Shown here piece after piece: positions 34,151-42,847 of a DNA stretch of 64,000 nt. A program made the position numbers and the translations under genes. A model generated the notes under the pieces. The model was not told the DNA's origin and searched no databases. It saw only the letters and a list, made by a program, of their open reading frames with translations. Location of the stretch: the NCBI RefSeq assembly GCF_044762665.1, contig NZ_JBIWES010000001.1:643321-707320 (forward strand), given 5' to 3'. Numbering within the stretch: the first letter of the stretch is position 1; each line of letters begins with the position of its first letter. The stretch is from Peribacillus frigoritolerans_B (GTDB lineage: Bacteria > Bacillota > Bacilli > Bacillales > DSM-1321).

Positions 34151-34247
34151 CAAAGGTTTTCTAGGGTTCCGCAGTGCGTCTTATTACTGGTCTGGTCCGA
34201 GAGAAAACTCACAGCATGCTGTGTCACGGAAGGATAAAAGCCTGGGA
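34151..34247 (+). ncRNA. guanidine-I (ykkC) riboswitch
   Basis: Conserved elements in order: TCTAGGGTTCCGC near 34159, ACTGGTCTGGTCCGAGAGA near 34186, then CACGGAAGGATAAAAGCCTGGG at about 34225-34246. This is the ykkC aptamer class that binds guanidinium. The 3' strand doubles as the 5' arm of the terminator at 34238, so ligand should allow read-through into the SMR genes. Confidence 0.93.
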
Positions 34248-34280
34248 GAAACTGTTTAACGGTTATCTCTTGGGCTTTTT
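34238..34280 (+). terminator. guanidine riboswitch expression-platform terminator
   Basis: Stem AAGCCTGGGAGA / ATCTCTTGGGCTT with a 15-base loop, then a long T-run, overlapping the 3' end of the aptamer. Confidence 0.85.
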
Positions 34281-34322
34281 TTGTTTTTTTGTAAAGAAAT
34301 AAAATCGGAGGTGCGTTATTTC

Positions 34323-34664
34323 ATGAACACAAACTGGATTAAAGTATTCATTGCAGCTTTTTTTGAAGTATTTTGGGTGATTGGCTTAAAACATGCAGAT
34401 GACTATTGGACTTGGTCTGGAACGGTCATTTCGATCATCATCAGTTTTTACTTGATGATAATGGCTGGCAGGAAGCTTCCTGTCGGAACGGTATATGCCG
34501 TTTTTGTCGGGATGGGTACAGCCGGGACCGTTTTTTCCGAAATCATTTTGTTTGGCGAATCCTTCAAGCTGAGCAAAACGCTATTGATCCTCCTCTTATT
34601 ATCAGGGGTGATCGGCTTGAAGCTAGTGACGGATGATAAGGCGGAGAAAGGGGATGAATCATAA
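34323..34664 (+). CDS. ykkC: SMR guanidinium exporter subunit (YkkC/Gdx type)
   Basis: 113 residues from ATG 34323 (GGAGGTG ten bases upstream). Four membrane spans; the essential membrane Glu is in AAFFEVFWVIGLKHAD (about Glu14). Pairs with the next gene, with which it overlaps at the stop/start, to form a heteromeric small multidrug resistance exporter. Riboswitch control identifies guanidinium as the likely substrate. Confidence 0.92.
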   Translation: MNTNWIKVFIAAFFEVFWVIGLKHADDYWTWSGTVISIIISFYLMIMAGRKLPVGTVYAVFVGMGTAGTVFSEIILFGESFKLSKTLLILLLLSGVIGLKLVTDDKAEKGDES

Positions 34665-34978
34665 TGGCTTGGGTCTCTTTAATCTTTGCGGGGCTATTTG
34701 AGATGTTTGGGGTTGCGATGATAAATAAATTGCACAAAGACCGGAATTGGCAATCCTTGCTGCTGTTATTCATCGGATTTGGAGCAAGTTTCCTTTTTCT
34801 TGCTTATGCCATGAAAACCTTGCCGATGGGGACGGCTTACGCGATCTGGACAGGGATCGGCGCATCAGGCGGAGCGATAATCGGGATGCTCTTATACGGG
34901 GAATCCAAAGATTGGCGCAGGGTCGTTTTTATAGCCATGGTCCTTGGCGCAGCAGTGGGATTAAAACTTGTTTCATAG
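34664..34978 (+). CDS. ykkD: SMR guanidinium exporter subunit (YkkD/Gdx type)
   Basis: 104 residues, four spans, membrane Glu in FAGLFEMFGVAMINK (Glu13) and GTAYAIWTGIGASGGAIIG, typical of Gdx proteins. The start codon overlaps the stop of the first subunit (TAATG), so the two are translated together. Confidence 0.92.
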   Translation: MAWVSLIFAGLFEMFGVAMINKLHKDRNWQSLLLLFIGFGASFLFLAYAMKTLPMGTAYAIWTGIGASGGAIIGMLLYGESKDWRRVVFIAMVLGAAVGLKLVS

Positions 34979-35005
34979 GAATGATATAAAAGCATAGAGA
35001 AAAAC

Positions 35006-35049
35006 AAAGACGGCACAATTTAGATATATCCCCTCAATGTGTCGTCTTT
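35006..35049. terminator. terminator between SMR genes and DUF817 gene
   Basis: 12-bp stem AAAGACGGCACA / TGTGTCGTCTTT (one G-U pair) with a 20-base loop. Confidence 0.65.
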
Positions 35050-35073
35050 ACTTATTTATTTTCTTGCGTGAAA

Positions 35074-35871
35074 TCATTTTATGAAAATTGAACCAGCATC
35101 CATCACAGCGGAATCTTTCCCCTTAACCTGTTTTAGCGTCGCTACTATAAGAAAGCTGACAATCACTAATAAGAGCCATGAGCTTACCTTTCCTAGATGA
35201 ACGAGACTCCATGCATCGGTTTGGTTTGGATATTCCCAAGCTCCAAAGAACGTTGCGATATTTTCGGCTATCCATATAAAAAATCCGATGAGTACAAAAG
35301 AAAGTGCAATTGGCATACGATAACGAGTTCCACCAACTTCGTATGTGACCCATGCCCGCCAAAAGACGATGATGACAAGTCCAGATAACCACCAACGAAC
35401 ATCAATCCAATAATGGTGGGTGAAAAAATTCAAATAAATCGCAGCTGCAAGAGGGACAACGACAAAAAACGGCGGCCACTTGACCAGTTCAACCTTTAAC
35501 CTCCTCCACGCCTGGCAAAGGTAACTCGCTACACTTGCGTACATGAATCCGCTATATAGAGGCACCCCAAAAATCTTGAAATACCCTTCCTCTGGGTATG
35601 TCCAGGAGCCCATGTGTACCTTGAAAAGTTCAAGAGCAAGTCCAATAAGGTGGAACAATGTGATGACCTTTAGTTCATCCCGTGTTTCAAGCCCGGAACG
35701 CAGCATCCACCACTGCATGAGAAGGCAGATGATGAGCAGCCAGTCATACCGTGGCAAAAAGGGAAGCGGCATGAATTTTGTCAAAGCCAAAGAGGCAAAA
35801 ATAACGGCAGGAAACAAGCATGATAGGGCCTGCTCCCAACCAAAACGAATGAGTTGTTTTAGTGCTCTCAT
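35074..35871 (-). CDS. DUF817 family integral membrane protein
   Basis: 265 residues from ATG 35871 (GGAGG eight bases upstream; the ATG at 35886 lies inside the site). Eight or so hydrophobic segments. Signature HMGSWTYPEEGYFKIFGVPLYSGFMY and NFFTHHYWIDVRWWL, as in DUF817 proteins; function unknown, several conserved Trp, His and acidic residues at membrane edges suggest an enzyme or cofactor-binding role (inference). Confidence 0.85.
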   Translation of the reverse strand: MRALKQLIRFGWEQALSCLFPAVIFASLALTKFMPLPFLPRYDWLLIICLLMQWWMLRSGLETRDELKVITLFHLIGLALELFKVHMGSWTYPEEGYFKIFGVPLYSGFMYASVASYLCQAWRRLKVELVKWPPFFVVVPLAAAIYLNFFTHHYWIDVRWWLSGLVIIVFWRAWVTYEVGGTRYRMPIALSFVLIGFFIWIAENIATFFGAWEYPNQTDAWSLVHLGKVSSWLLLVIVSFLIVATLKQVKGKDSAVMDAGSIFIK

Positions 35872-35937
35872 GATTGTTGCCTCCATTTTTTTTGGTTAAA
35901 TTCATGAGTAACTCCCATTTGATGAAACCTTTCTTTT

Positions 35938-36159
35938 TCAATCTTGGGTGTCTTCATCATTTCTGTATTCTAAAATATCTCCGGGTTGACATTCTAAAGC
36001 CTTACAAATCGCATCCAAAGTTGTTAATCGAATCGCTTTTGCCTTGCCGTTTTTCAATATGGAAAGATTAGCCATCGTTATTCCAACCCTCTCGGAAAGT
36101 TCTGTAACACTCATTTTCCTTTTAGCCAGCATCACATCAATATTGATTATAATTGCCAA
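35938..36159 (-). CDS. XRE/Cro-type small transcriptional regulator (YozG-like)
   Basis: 73 residues from TTG 36159 (AIIINIDVMLAKRKMS), because GAGGTG overlapping the GTG at 36168 is the ribosome-binding site. Helix-turn-helix: MSVTELSERVGITMANLSILKNG, then CKALECQPGDILEY. This regulator is regularly paired with a DUF2975 membrane protein, as here (10-base gap). Confidence 0.9.
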   Translation of the reverse strand: MAIIINIDVMLAKRKMSVTELSERVGITMANLSILKNGKAKAIRLTTLDAICKALECQPGDILEYRNDEDTQD

Positions 36160-36169
36160 GTTATTCACC

Positions 36170-36652
36170 TCAGACTATTAAGTCATTTTCTGATTTTATA
36201 TCGATGGCTTCTTGTAAAAGCCTTTGAAGAACAGCAGCAAAGACTGCAATCACCATTGAAGCAAAAATAACGACCATTCCGATTAATATGATACCTGGGG
36301 CGTCGTCCATTTCCGCCATGAGATAAAAGAGCGGCATGCCTGCAACATACAAGCTACTTATTGTGATTGCACAATTTTTGATAGTCTTTAAAGCTCTTAC
36401 AGATAATTCCGAGAAAGCTTTGTTCTTGTCAATATAGCTTAAAAGTTTAAAGGCTTGATATAGAGCAAAGTAAAAGGGTATCGCCGATGCATACATATCG
36501 ATTAAAACAAGATATTTCAAATACGCCATATCCGGATATAATTCTGCTGCAAAATTCGCTATCTCAGGCACCAAGAAGATGCACAAAGCAAGAACTGGAA
36601 TTCCAATAAAAATAACAGCTATCTTTAAAAAGAGTGTTGTTCCTAGTTTCAT
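36170..36652 (-). CDS. DUF2975 family membrane protein
   Basis: 160 residues from ATG 36652 (GAGGTG upstream). Four hydrophobic segments in the DUF2975 pattern (IPFYFALYQAFKLLSYIDKNKAFSE between spans 2 and 3). Function unknown; it forms a two-gene unit with the XRE regulator, an arrangement suggesting that the membrane protein modulates the regulator. Confidence 0.85.
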   Translation of the reverse strand: MKLGTTLFLKIAVIFIGIPVLALCIFLVPEIANFAAELYPDMAYLKYLVLIDMYASAIPFYFALYQAFKLLSYIDKNKAFSELSVRALKTIKNCAITISSLYVAGMPLFYLMAEMDDAPGIILIGMVVIFASMVIAVFAAVLQRLLQEAIDIKSENDLIV

Positions 36653-36782
36653 AAAAAGCACCTCACTTATTTATTGTCCATTTAATTTTAATTTACCACA
36701 GGTTTTATCGTTTTACAATAAAATATTGTTGTTTTTAATTATATTATTATTGTTACCGAAATATCCTATTCTTTTTTTAAAA

Positions 36783-36816
36783 TAAAAAAAAGCATTCCTC
36801 ACTTCAAAGGAATGCT
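36783..36816 (-). terminator. terminator of SNF2 helicase gene
   Basis: 9-bp stem AGCATTCCT / AGGAATGCT with T-run on the reverse strand. Confidence 0.8.
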
Positions 36817-36852
36817 CCATGAACCATTAATTTATCACCTTCGGCTGAACCC

Positions 36853-39800
36853 TTATATCATCAGGATTTCCCTGATATCCTCTTCTGTAAGTGCAGATGG
36901 CGACTTGTCTCCAGGGTCGATGATTTCTTCAATAAGATGTCTCTTTTTCTCTTGGAGTTCATTCATTTTTTCTTCGATTGTCCCACGGGCAATAAGTTTG
37001 ATGACTTGAACCTCATTTTTCTGCCCCATCCGGTGGGCACGGTCCGCAGCTTGTTCTTCAACTGCCGGATTCCACCAAAGGTCATATAGAATGACTGTAT
37101 CGGCACCCGTCAGATTGAGACCCGTACCGCCCGCTTTCAACGAAATGAGGAATATATCCCGTTCTCCTGCATTAAACCGATTGCAGATTTCCACACGTTC
37201 CTTTGATGGGGTTTGTCCATCCAGGTAGAAAAAGGGTTGTCCTTTCATGGTCAAATCCCTGCCGATAATTGTAAGCATTTTTGTAAATTGCGAGAAAATC
37301 AGCACCCGTCTTCCAGAATGCTTCGAATCCTCGACAATTTGCATCAGTTGTTCAAATTTTGCTGAACTTCCTTTATATCCGTCCACAAACAAGGCCGGGT
37401 GACAGCATATTTGCCGAAGCCGGGTCAAGCCTGCAAGGATCCTGATCCGGTTTTTGCGGAGGGTGTCCTTGTCCAGGTGTTTCAGCGTATCATGCCGCAG
37501 CTTGGCCAGATAGGCGCCGTATAGTTTCTTCTGATCGGGAAGCAGTTCCATCGATTCCAGCGACTCGATTTTTTCCGGTAATTCCGCTAGTACGTCTTCT
37601 TTCATTCTCCGCAGCAAAAATGGACGGATCCTGCGGGATATCTGCTTCCTTGAGAGGTTGCTATACTCCTTTAACCCCATGAATAGTTCAGGGAATACGA
37701 CGTGGAAAAGGGACCACAGCTCTTCTAGTGAATTCTCGATGGGCGTACCAGTCAACGCGAAGCGATGTGCCGCTTTTATCTTCTTGGCCGCTCGTGCCGT
37801 TTGAGTCCCCGGGTTCTTAAAGGCCTGTGCCTCATCGAAAAACACCGTATGGAAGTCCTCTTTTTCAAACGACTTGATGTCTTTCCGAAGCAATGGATAA
37901 GAGGTGATCACTACATCCACGTCCTTCACTTCTTTAAGCAGCCTCGACCTTTCCATCTTGTCTCCATCCACGACGACGGCTTGTATATCAGGGGCGAATT
38001 TAGTGAATTCACTCAGCCAATTGTAGGTCAATGATGATGGGCAGACAATAAGCGCCGGAACCCTTTTCTTACGGATGTCAGGAAGTTCGGATAAAATGAA
38101 CGTGATGCTTTGCAGTGTTTTCCCCAGACCCATATCATCAGCAAGAATCCCGCCAAAACCGTATTGGGCAAGCATTTTCATCCATTTGTAGCCGTTTTTT
38201 TGATAATCGCGCAAGATCGGCTCCAGACTATTTGGCACCACGAACTCCAAGGCCCCCGGATTCCTGATGTTATCCAAAAAATTCCGGAATGATTCTTCCA
38301 TTGTGAATGTCTGGCTGTCATTAACGGAATCAAGAAGCTGGAGCCCTTTTACGATTGGCATGTTCAGCGTGCTTTCAAGGTCTACTTCCTGTACTGGCAG
38401 TGCATTCAGAAAACGATTGATTTCCTCGTATTCCCTTGTTTCAAGGGAAAGCAGCGATCCATTCCTTAAACGGTAGTATTTCCTTTTTTCTTCAAGCGCT
38501 GCTAAAATCTCACGTATTTGTTTATCTGGGATATCATCCATTTCAAATTTGAATTCGAGCCAATTAGTACGCTCTTTTTTTATTTTCACCTTAATTCGCG
38601 GTGCAGTATTCCCACGGGAAATCCGGTTTCTTACAGCGGTCGTGGCATAGATTTGTACAAACTTTTGGAGTTTCGGGACGATGTGGTACAAAAACTCATA
38701 CTCCAGCTCTTCATTATGCAAGAAATAGCCGCCGTCCGTCTTGGCAAACTGGCTATTCTCCATCAGCTTTAGTATCTCCGCCTCCTTCTCAACATCCCTT
38801 ATAACCTTGAATTCCTGTTTTTCCAAAGGGTTGATCACGATATTTTCATAATGGAATTCCAGCCCAGCAAGCAGCCTGTTTTTCACTCGATCCAAGAATA
38901 GCTTTGCAACCAGCGGGGTCTTCAAAAACAATTCGGTGATGGACCTTGCTATATGGACTTCACCGAGTCTTTTCAAACCTGGCACCACTTTGTCCAGGAA
39001 TAATTCCAGCTGGTCATGATGGATTGGAATTTGATTCATCCCGGAATCCTCCATCATTTGCTTTAACTCTGAAAGGCGTTGGAAATCCCCATTTTCGAGC
39101 TGAACCAATTTCCCCTCAAATAGGACCAATGTGTATGCATTCATGACAATCATCTCGTGCAGCCTTTTAATATTCAGTCGATAACCTTTGACCTCGCTTT
39201 CGGTAAAGGCAAACTGTAAAGGAAGCGGTCCGTTTGATACACGAAAGCCATTGAATGTGAGGCCGCCATAAGCAAGCTTCACCACTGGCGCTGCTTCAAG
39301 GAGGGGGACAAGCCTTCGAAAAGAAGATGGAGGCAAAAGTAATAAGTGATCGTCCAATGTATATTCAGATTTATCCGTCATGGCGTCAACATAGACTTTT
39401 TCATCCGATATAACTGTAATGAGCTCCTGAAGCACGAAATCAATTTCATTCTGAAAACAATGCAGCACCGGGTCATATATAAATGAAGGGGCCACTTGGG
39501 CAGGCTTTCCTTCTTTAACTCGCTTCAGGAAATCCCTGACATTCGACACATTGAAAGGACCGATTTTCATTTCCAGTCCTAACATATATTGTTCCGTTCC
39601 CATCCATACTGGTTTACATGTAAATTCCGCTTCAAGCATCTTTCTTTTTTCAAAATGGCGCTGATGACCGCTTTTGCGTACAGGCTGATTATTGAAAAGG
39701 GTCATCAAGCCCTCTGACAACTTCTTATTGGCTGTAGAATCAGAACCGGTTGCATGTAGACCTTCAGGAATCGTTCCATCTCGCTGATGGTCGTAAACCG

Positions 39801-40062
39801 ATAGCAGGACGGCTGCAATATGCTGGCAATCCCTATGGAAGGAAGCTAGGGCAGGACAGCTGCATTTCGCCTGAAATCCGCCGACTGCATCCACTTCAAT
39901 CGTGACATGGAAGTCTTCCTTTCCTTTAACAGATGCTTCACAACCATCATGACTGTAGCTTTCAAATGTCACTTTATTGGCACGATGAAAAGCTTCCCCT
40001 CTTTTGAAGGAGACGGCCCCGCACATGTCCTTTATGATTTTTTGATTCAATTTGATATCCAA
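36853..40062 (-). CDS. large SWIM-domain SNF2-family helicase
   Basis: 1069 residues from TTG 40062 (GGAGGAGG eight bases upstream). N-terminal SWIM zinc finger (CSCPALASFHRDCQHIAAVLL, about 63-83), a long middle region of bacterial SNF2-associated type, then the ATPase: Walker A DDMGLGKT at about 638, DEAQAF at about 743, TGTPIENSLEELWSL, and C-terminal helicase motifs LIFSQFTKML, SLKAGGTGLNLTGAD and ADRAHRMGQ. Probably an ATP-driven DNA or protein-DNA remodeller of the YwqA type; biological role uncertain. Not next to defence or restriction genes. Confidence 0.93.
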   Translation of the reverse strand: MDIKLNQKIIKDMCGAVSFKRGEAFHRANKVTFESYSHDGCEASVKGKEDFHVTIEVDAVGGFQAKCSCPALASFHRDCQHIAAVLLSVYDHQRDGTIPEGLHATGSDSTANKKLSEGLMTLFNNQPVRKSGHQRHFEKRKMLEAEFTCKPVWMGTEQYMLGLEMKIGPFNVSNVRDFLKRVKEGKPAQVAPSFIYDPVLHCFQNEIDFVLQELITVISDEKVYVDAMTDKSEYTLDDHLLLLPPSSFRRLVPLLEAAPVVKLAYGGLTFNGFRVSNGPLPLQFAFTESEVKGYRLNIKRLHEMIVMNAYTLVLFEGKLVQLENGDFQRLSELKQMMEDSGMNQIPIHHDQLELFLDKVVPGLKRLGEVHIARSITELFLKTPLVAKLFLDRVKNRLLAGLEFHYENIVINPLEKQEFKVIRDVEKEAEILKLMENSQFAKTDGGYFLHNEELEYEFLYHIVPKLQKFVQIYATTAVRNRISRGNTAPRIKVKIKKERTNWLEFKFEMDDIPDKQIREILAALEEKRKYYRLRNGSLLSLETREYEEINRFLNALPVQEVDLESTLNMPIVKGLQLLDSVNDSQTFTMEESFRNFLDNIRNPGALEFVVPNSLEPILRDYQKNGYKWMKMLAQYGFGGILADDMGLGKTLQSITFILSELPDIRKKRVPALIVCPSSLTYNWLSEFTKFAPDIQAVVVDGDKMERSRLLKEVKDVDVVITSYPLLRKDIKSFEKEDFHTVFFDEAQAFKNPGTQTARAAKKIKAAHRFALTGTPIENSLEELWSLFHVVFPELFMGLKEYSNLSRKQISRRIRPFLLRRMKEDVLAELPEKIESLESMELLPDQKKLYGAYLAKLRHDTLKHLDKDTLRKNRIRILAGLTRLRQICCHPALFVDGYKGSSAKFEQLMQIVEDSKHSGRRVLIFSQFTKMLTIIGRDLTMKGQPFFYLDGQTPSKERVEICNRFNAGERDIFLISLKAGGTGLNLTGADTVILYDLWWNPAVEEQAADRAHRMGQKNEVQVIKLIARGTIEEKMNELQEKKRHLIEEIIDPGDKSPSALTEEDIREILMI

Positions 40063-40231
40063 ATTGCCGTCCTCCTCCAGGGGTTTTTTTGTTGAGTGAT
40101 TTTACATTCCGCTGAAAAATAAGCTCATTTTATCATCATACTATGAAATGGGATTACAGGGGTTGTAAAAAAGCAAAAAGACAAACTCCCCATTCGGAGT
40201 TCATCTCTGTTTCAGCCGGGAATATGCAACA

Positions 40232-40462
40232 TCATTGTTGTCCTTTCGTGTTGCCTTTCTTTTTTTTACGATAAAAGAAGCTGAACACAAGAAGTACAAG
40301 AAGAATGATGAAAAGGATAAGTTCAGCGGGGTCCTTCACCAAAAAAGGGTTAAAAGCATGTTTGATTGAATTATCCAAATCGAATCCCAATAGAATATCC
40401 ATACCTAATGATATGACCACTAAAGGGATCAGAATCAAAAGCGTAATACCGAAGAATTTCAT
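40232..40462 (-). CDS. small membrane protein at end of germinant receptor operon 2
   Basis: 76 residues, GGTGGAG upstream of ATG. Two hydrophobic segments (FGITLLILIPLVVISLGM, ELILFIILLVLLVFSFF) and a very basic tail YRKKKKGNTKG. It lies 27 bases after the B subunit gene in the same direction; small two-span 'D' subunits occur in some ger operons, so it may be one (inference). Confidence 0.65.
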   Translation of the reverse strand: MKFFGITLLILIPLVVISLGMDILLGFDLDNSIKHAFNPFLVKDPAELILFIILLVLLVFSFFYRKKKKGNTKGQQ

Positions 40463-40489
40463 TTTTGATGAACTCCACCTTTCAGGAAC

Positions 40490-41599
40490 TTATTTTGGTG
40501 CTGGCCTTTCTTTTTTTCGATTCTTAAAAAAGGCAATGATCAAGAGAAGCAATGGAATGATCACCTGAAATGGGAGGTGGATGTATATCGGTACGGCTCC
40601 TAGCCCTTCATGGATATGTTCCGTATAGCTGCTTGCTATTATGATGGAAATCAGTAAAATGACAAAGCCAACAGGGTATGCAAGTCTGGAGGGCTGTTTA
40701 ACATTGAAAACATTCGCCGTACCCGTTACCACCACATAAGTAAATACACTTATCTTGATGAACCCGCCAATCATCAACAAAAACAAGAAGTACACATCGA
40801 GACGTTCGAGAAAGCCTGCGACCTCTATGGACTGAATGAGGGTAAGAAGAGGGTATTGCGAACGTGTCGTTAGGTCCACTCCAAGTACAGCAATATTCAC
40901 AGCCATAATTATCGCGAGAAAAATACCAGCTGCCGCCATGCTACTTAACCCAATTTTTTTTAATCGCTTAGGTTCGTTCAAATAAGGAAAAATCATTAAA
41001 AAGACAATGATTTCGCCAAATGGAAAGAATATCGTTTTAGTCAAACCCATTTTGACCATCGCTGCTCCGCTGATTTCAAAAATGGGTTTTAAGTTGTTTA
41101 AATGAATCATGCCTGAAGCGACTATCAAAAGAAAGAAGGTCATTAAAAGTAAATTCTCCAGGATAAAGAATAGTTCCCCCGTCCTCGTCAATACTTCTAT
41201 CCCTTTACGGACCGTATACACCACGGCTAAAATGAATGCAGCGTTCGCAACAAATAACGGAACATGAGGATAGGCAAAAGTGAGCAGTGTTTCTCCGAAA
41301 TCCCTCAGCACCCTTGCAGCAAGATAGGTGAAATAAAGGATGTATAGAAAAGCTATGATCCTTCCTAGAAAATTCCCCAATATAGTTTGTACAAATTCCG
41401 TTAACAGCTGATCAGGGTAGTAATGAAAAAGGCCATAATAAATCAAAAATAATAAAAATCCGCCTATCATTGCAATAAGGATGACCAGCCAGGCAGCCTG
41501 CTTGGCTTCACCTGCAAGCGGAACCAAAAGTGCACTGCCCATTTCAAACAGGAAAATAAGGACGAACAGCTGGTAGCCGCTGATATTTGCCTTTTCCAT
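40490..41599 (-). CDS. spore germinant receptor subunit B (GerAB/GerKB family)
   Basis: 369 residues, about ten spans, with ISGYQLFVLIFLFEMGSALLVPLAGEAKQAAW at the N-terminus in the style of the GerKB/GerAB permeases. Follows subunit C by 21 bases in an A-C-B operon, the order of B. subtilis gerK. Germinant unknown. Confidence 0.92.
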   Translation of the reverse strand: MEKANISGYQLFVLIFLFEMGSALLVPLAGEAKQAAWLVILIAMIGGFLLFLIYYGLFHYYPDQLLTEFVQTILGNFLGRIIAFLYILYFTYLAARVLRDFGETLLTFAYPHVPLFVANAAFILAVVYTVRKGIEVLTRTGELFFILENLLLMTFFLLIVASGMIHLNNLKPIFEISGAAMVKMGLTKTIFFPFGEIIVFLMIFPYLNEPKRLKKIGLSSMAAAGIFLAIIMAVNIAVLGVDLTTRSQYPLLTLIQSIEVAGFLERLDVYFLFLLMIGGFIKISVFTYVVVTGTANVFNVKQPSRLAYPVGFVILLISIIIASSYTEHIHEGLGAVPIYIHLPFQVIIPLLLLIIAFFKNRKKERPAPK

Positions 41600-41620
41600 G
41601 AGGATGCCACTTCCTTTCCA

Positions 41621-42847
41621 TTATTGATCTTTCTTTTTTAAATTTGAAAGAAACGGCTTATTACGTAATCCGGTACGGCGAATGAAAGTTTCTGCCTGTA
41701 CTTCTACTTCGAGCTTAGGAAAAGAATCATTGTCCCAATTTTGTTCCAACTTCTTCCACTCTCTAGGATGGGATTCATGCAAGATTTCACCAAATCCAAA
41801 AATATCGGATTTATTTTTTTGTGCCCGAACGATCGCATCTTCCATCTCCTTCTTCAGGTCTTTTGCTAACTTCTTTTCAATATCTATCAGAACATGCGTA
41901 TCGGTTAGATTCAAAGGAACATTCGCTTCCCGGATATCCCCTTCCGCACGGACCTTTACCGATATTTTAGGTTTGCCGTTTACCATTTTTGCCCCGATGT
42001 TGGTTTTTTGGCGAATAACTGAATAGGTGACTGCGTCTTTTTTACCCTCCCAATCAAGGTTTAAATTGGTATTTTCGATTCTATCCAATACCCACATTGA
42101 TCCTATTGCCTTATCACCATCAAGCCAGTCAATCAATTTGCCATCTTTAAAAACACCTATGCCTGCTGCATTAGGGTTTGCCTCAATATCCGAGGACATG
42201 GTATTCTCCATTTTATCCTCTTTACCTGTGTTTCCTCTCACGGTAAAACCGCTTATTATCGGTTCTTTTCCGGTACTAAGCAGATTCTTGATCACCTCTT
42301 GAAGATTGATGCTAATACTTTTCCCCTGGGTTTTTTCAGTGGTTTCAATCGTCTTAATGACTTTCTCGGCTGATACCTTATCGATTGCCGTTAACGTTTC
42401 GACAATATCCTTAGCTTTTACACCCCGGGCAATCACGAGCCTCGTAGTTGCCCTGAATTCCGGTGAGCGCTCAAACGCATCGAAAATATCGTTGAGGCCT
42501 TCTTCTCTTGCTAATTCCTCACCTATGACAATCAGGTTTGCATGGGCAAAATACATATCTCGTGAAATCTTGGTTGAAACGATGCTATCCAGTTCAAGCA
42601 CATTATCTCCGGTTGCCCTATAAATGGAAATCGGTGGATTCGTTCCGCCGCCGCCCTGAAGAGCTCCGGCTACATTTCCTGGATTAATGGTTTGGAAAGT
42701 TCCCACTAACTTTCCTTCTTTATTTCTATCGAGTCCGACCGCCGAGACGATGGCCATTTCGTTTAACTCTGTTTTATCCCAGCAGCCTGTGGTGAATGTG
42801 GCGGCAGTCAACATCATTAAGAGCAGAATTAATCTTTTACGATTCAT
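41621..42847 (-). CDS. spore germinant receptor subunit C (GerAC/GerKC family lipoprotein)
   Basis: 408 residues from ATG 42847 (AAGGTGAAGG upstream), overlapping the A gene by 11 bases. Lipobox TFTTGCWDKTELNEMA with the Cys-Trp-Asp hallmark. Contains a Gly-rich insert (GALQGGGGTNPP) near residue 70. C-terminal GerAC domain visible at NVPLNLTDTHVLIDIEKKLAKDL. Confidence 0.93.
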   Translation of the reverse strand: MNRKRLILLLMMLTAATFTTGCWDKTELNEMAIVSAVGLDRNKEGKLVGTFQTINPGNVAGALQGGGGTNPPISIYRATGDNVLELDSIVSTKISRDMYFAHANLIVIGEELAREEGLNDIFDAFERSPEFRATTRLVIARGVKAKDIVETLTAIDKVSAEKVIKTIETTEKTQGKSISINLQEVIKNLLSTGKEPIISGFTVRGNTGKEDKMENTMSSDIEANPNAAGIGVFKDGKLIDWLDGDKAIGSMWVLDRIENTNLNLDWEGKKDAVTYSVIRQKTNIGAKMVNGKPKISVKVRAEGDIREANVPLNLTDTHVLIDIEKKLAKDLKKEMEDAIVRAQKNKSDIFGFGEILHESHPREWKKLEQNWDNDSFPKLEVEVQAETFIRRTGLRNKPFLSNLKKKDQ

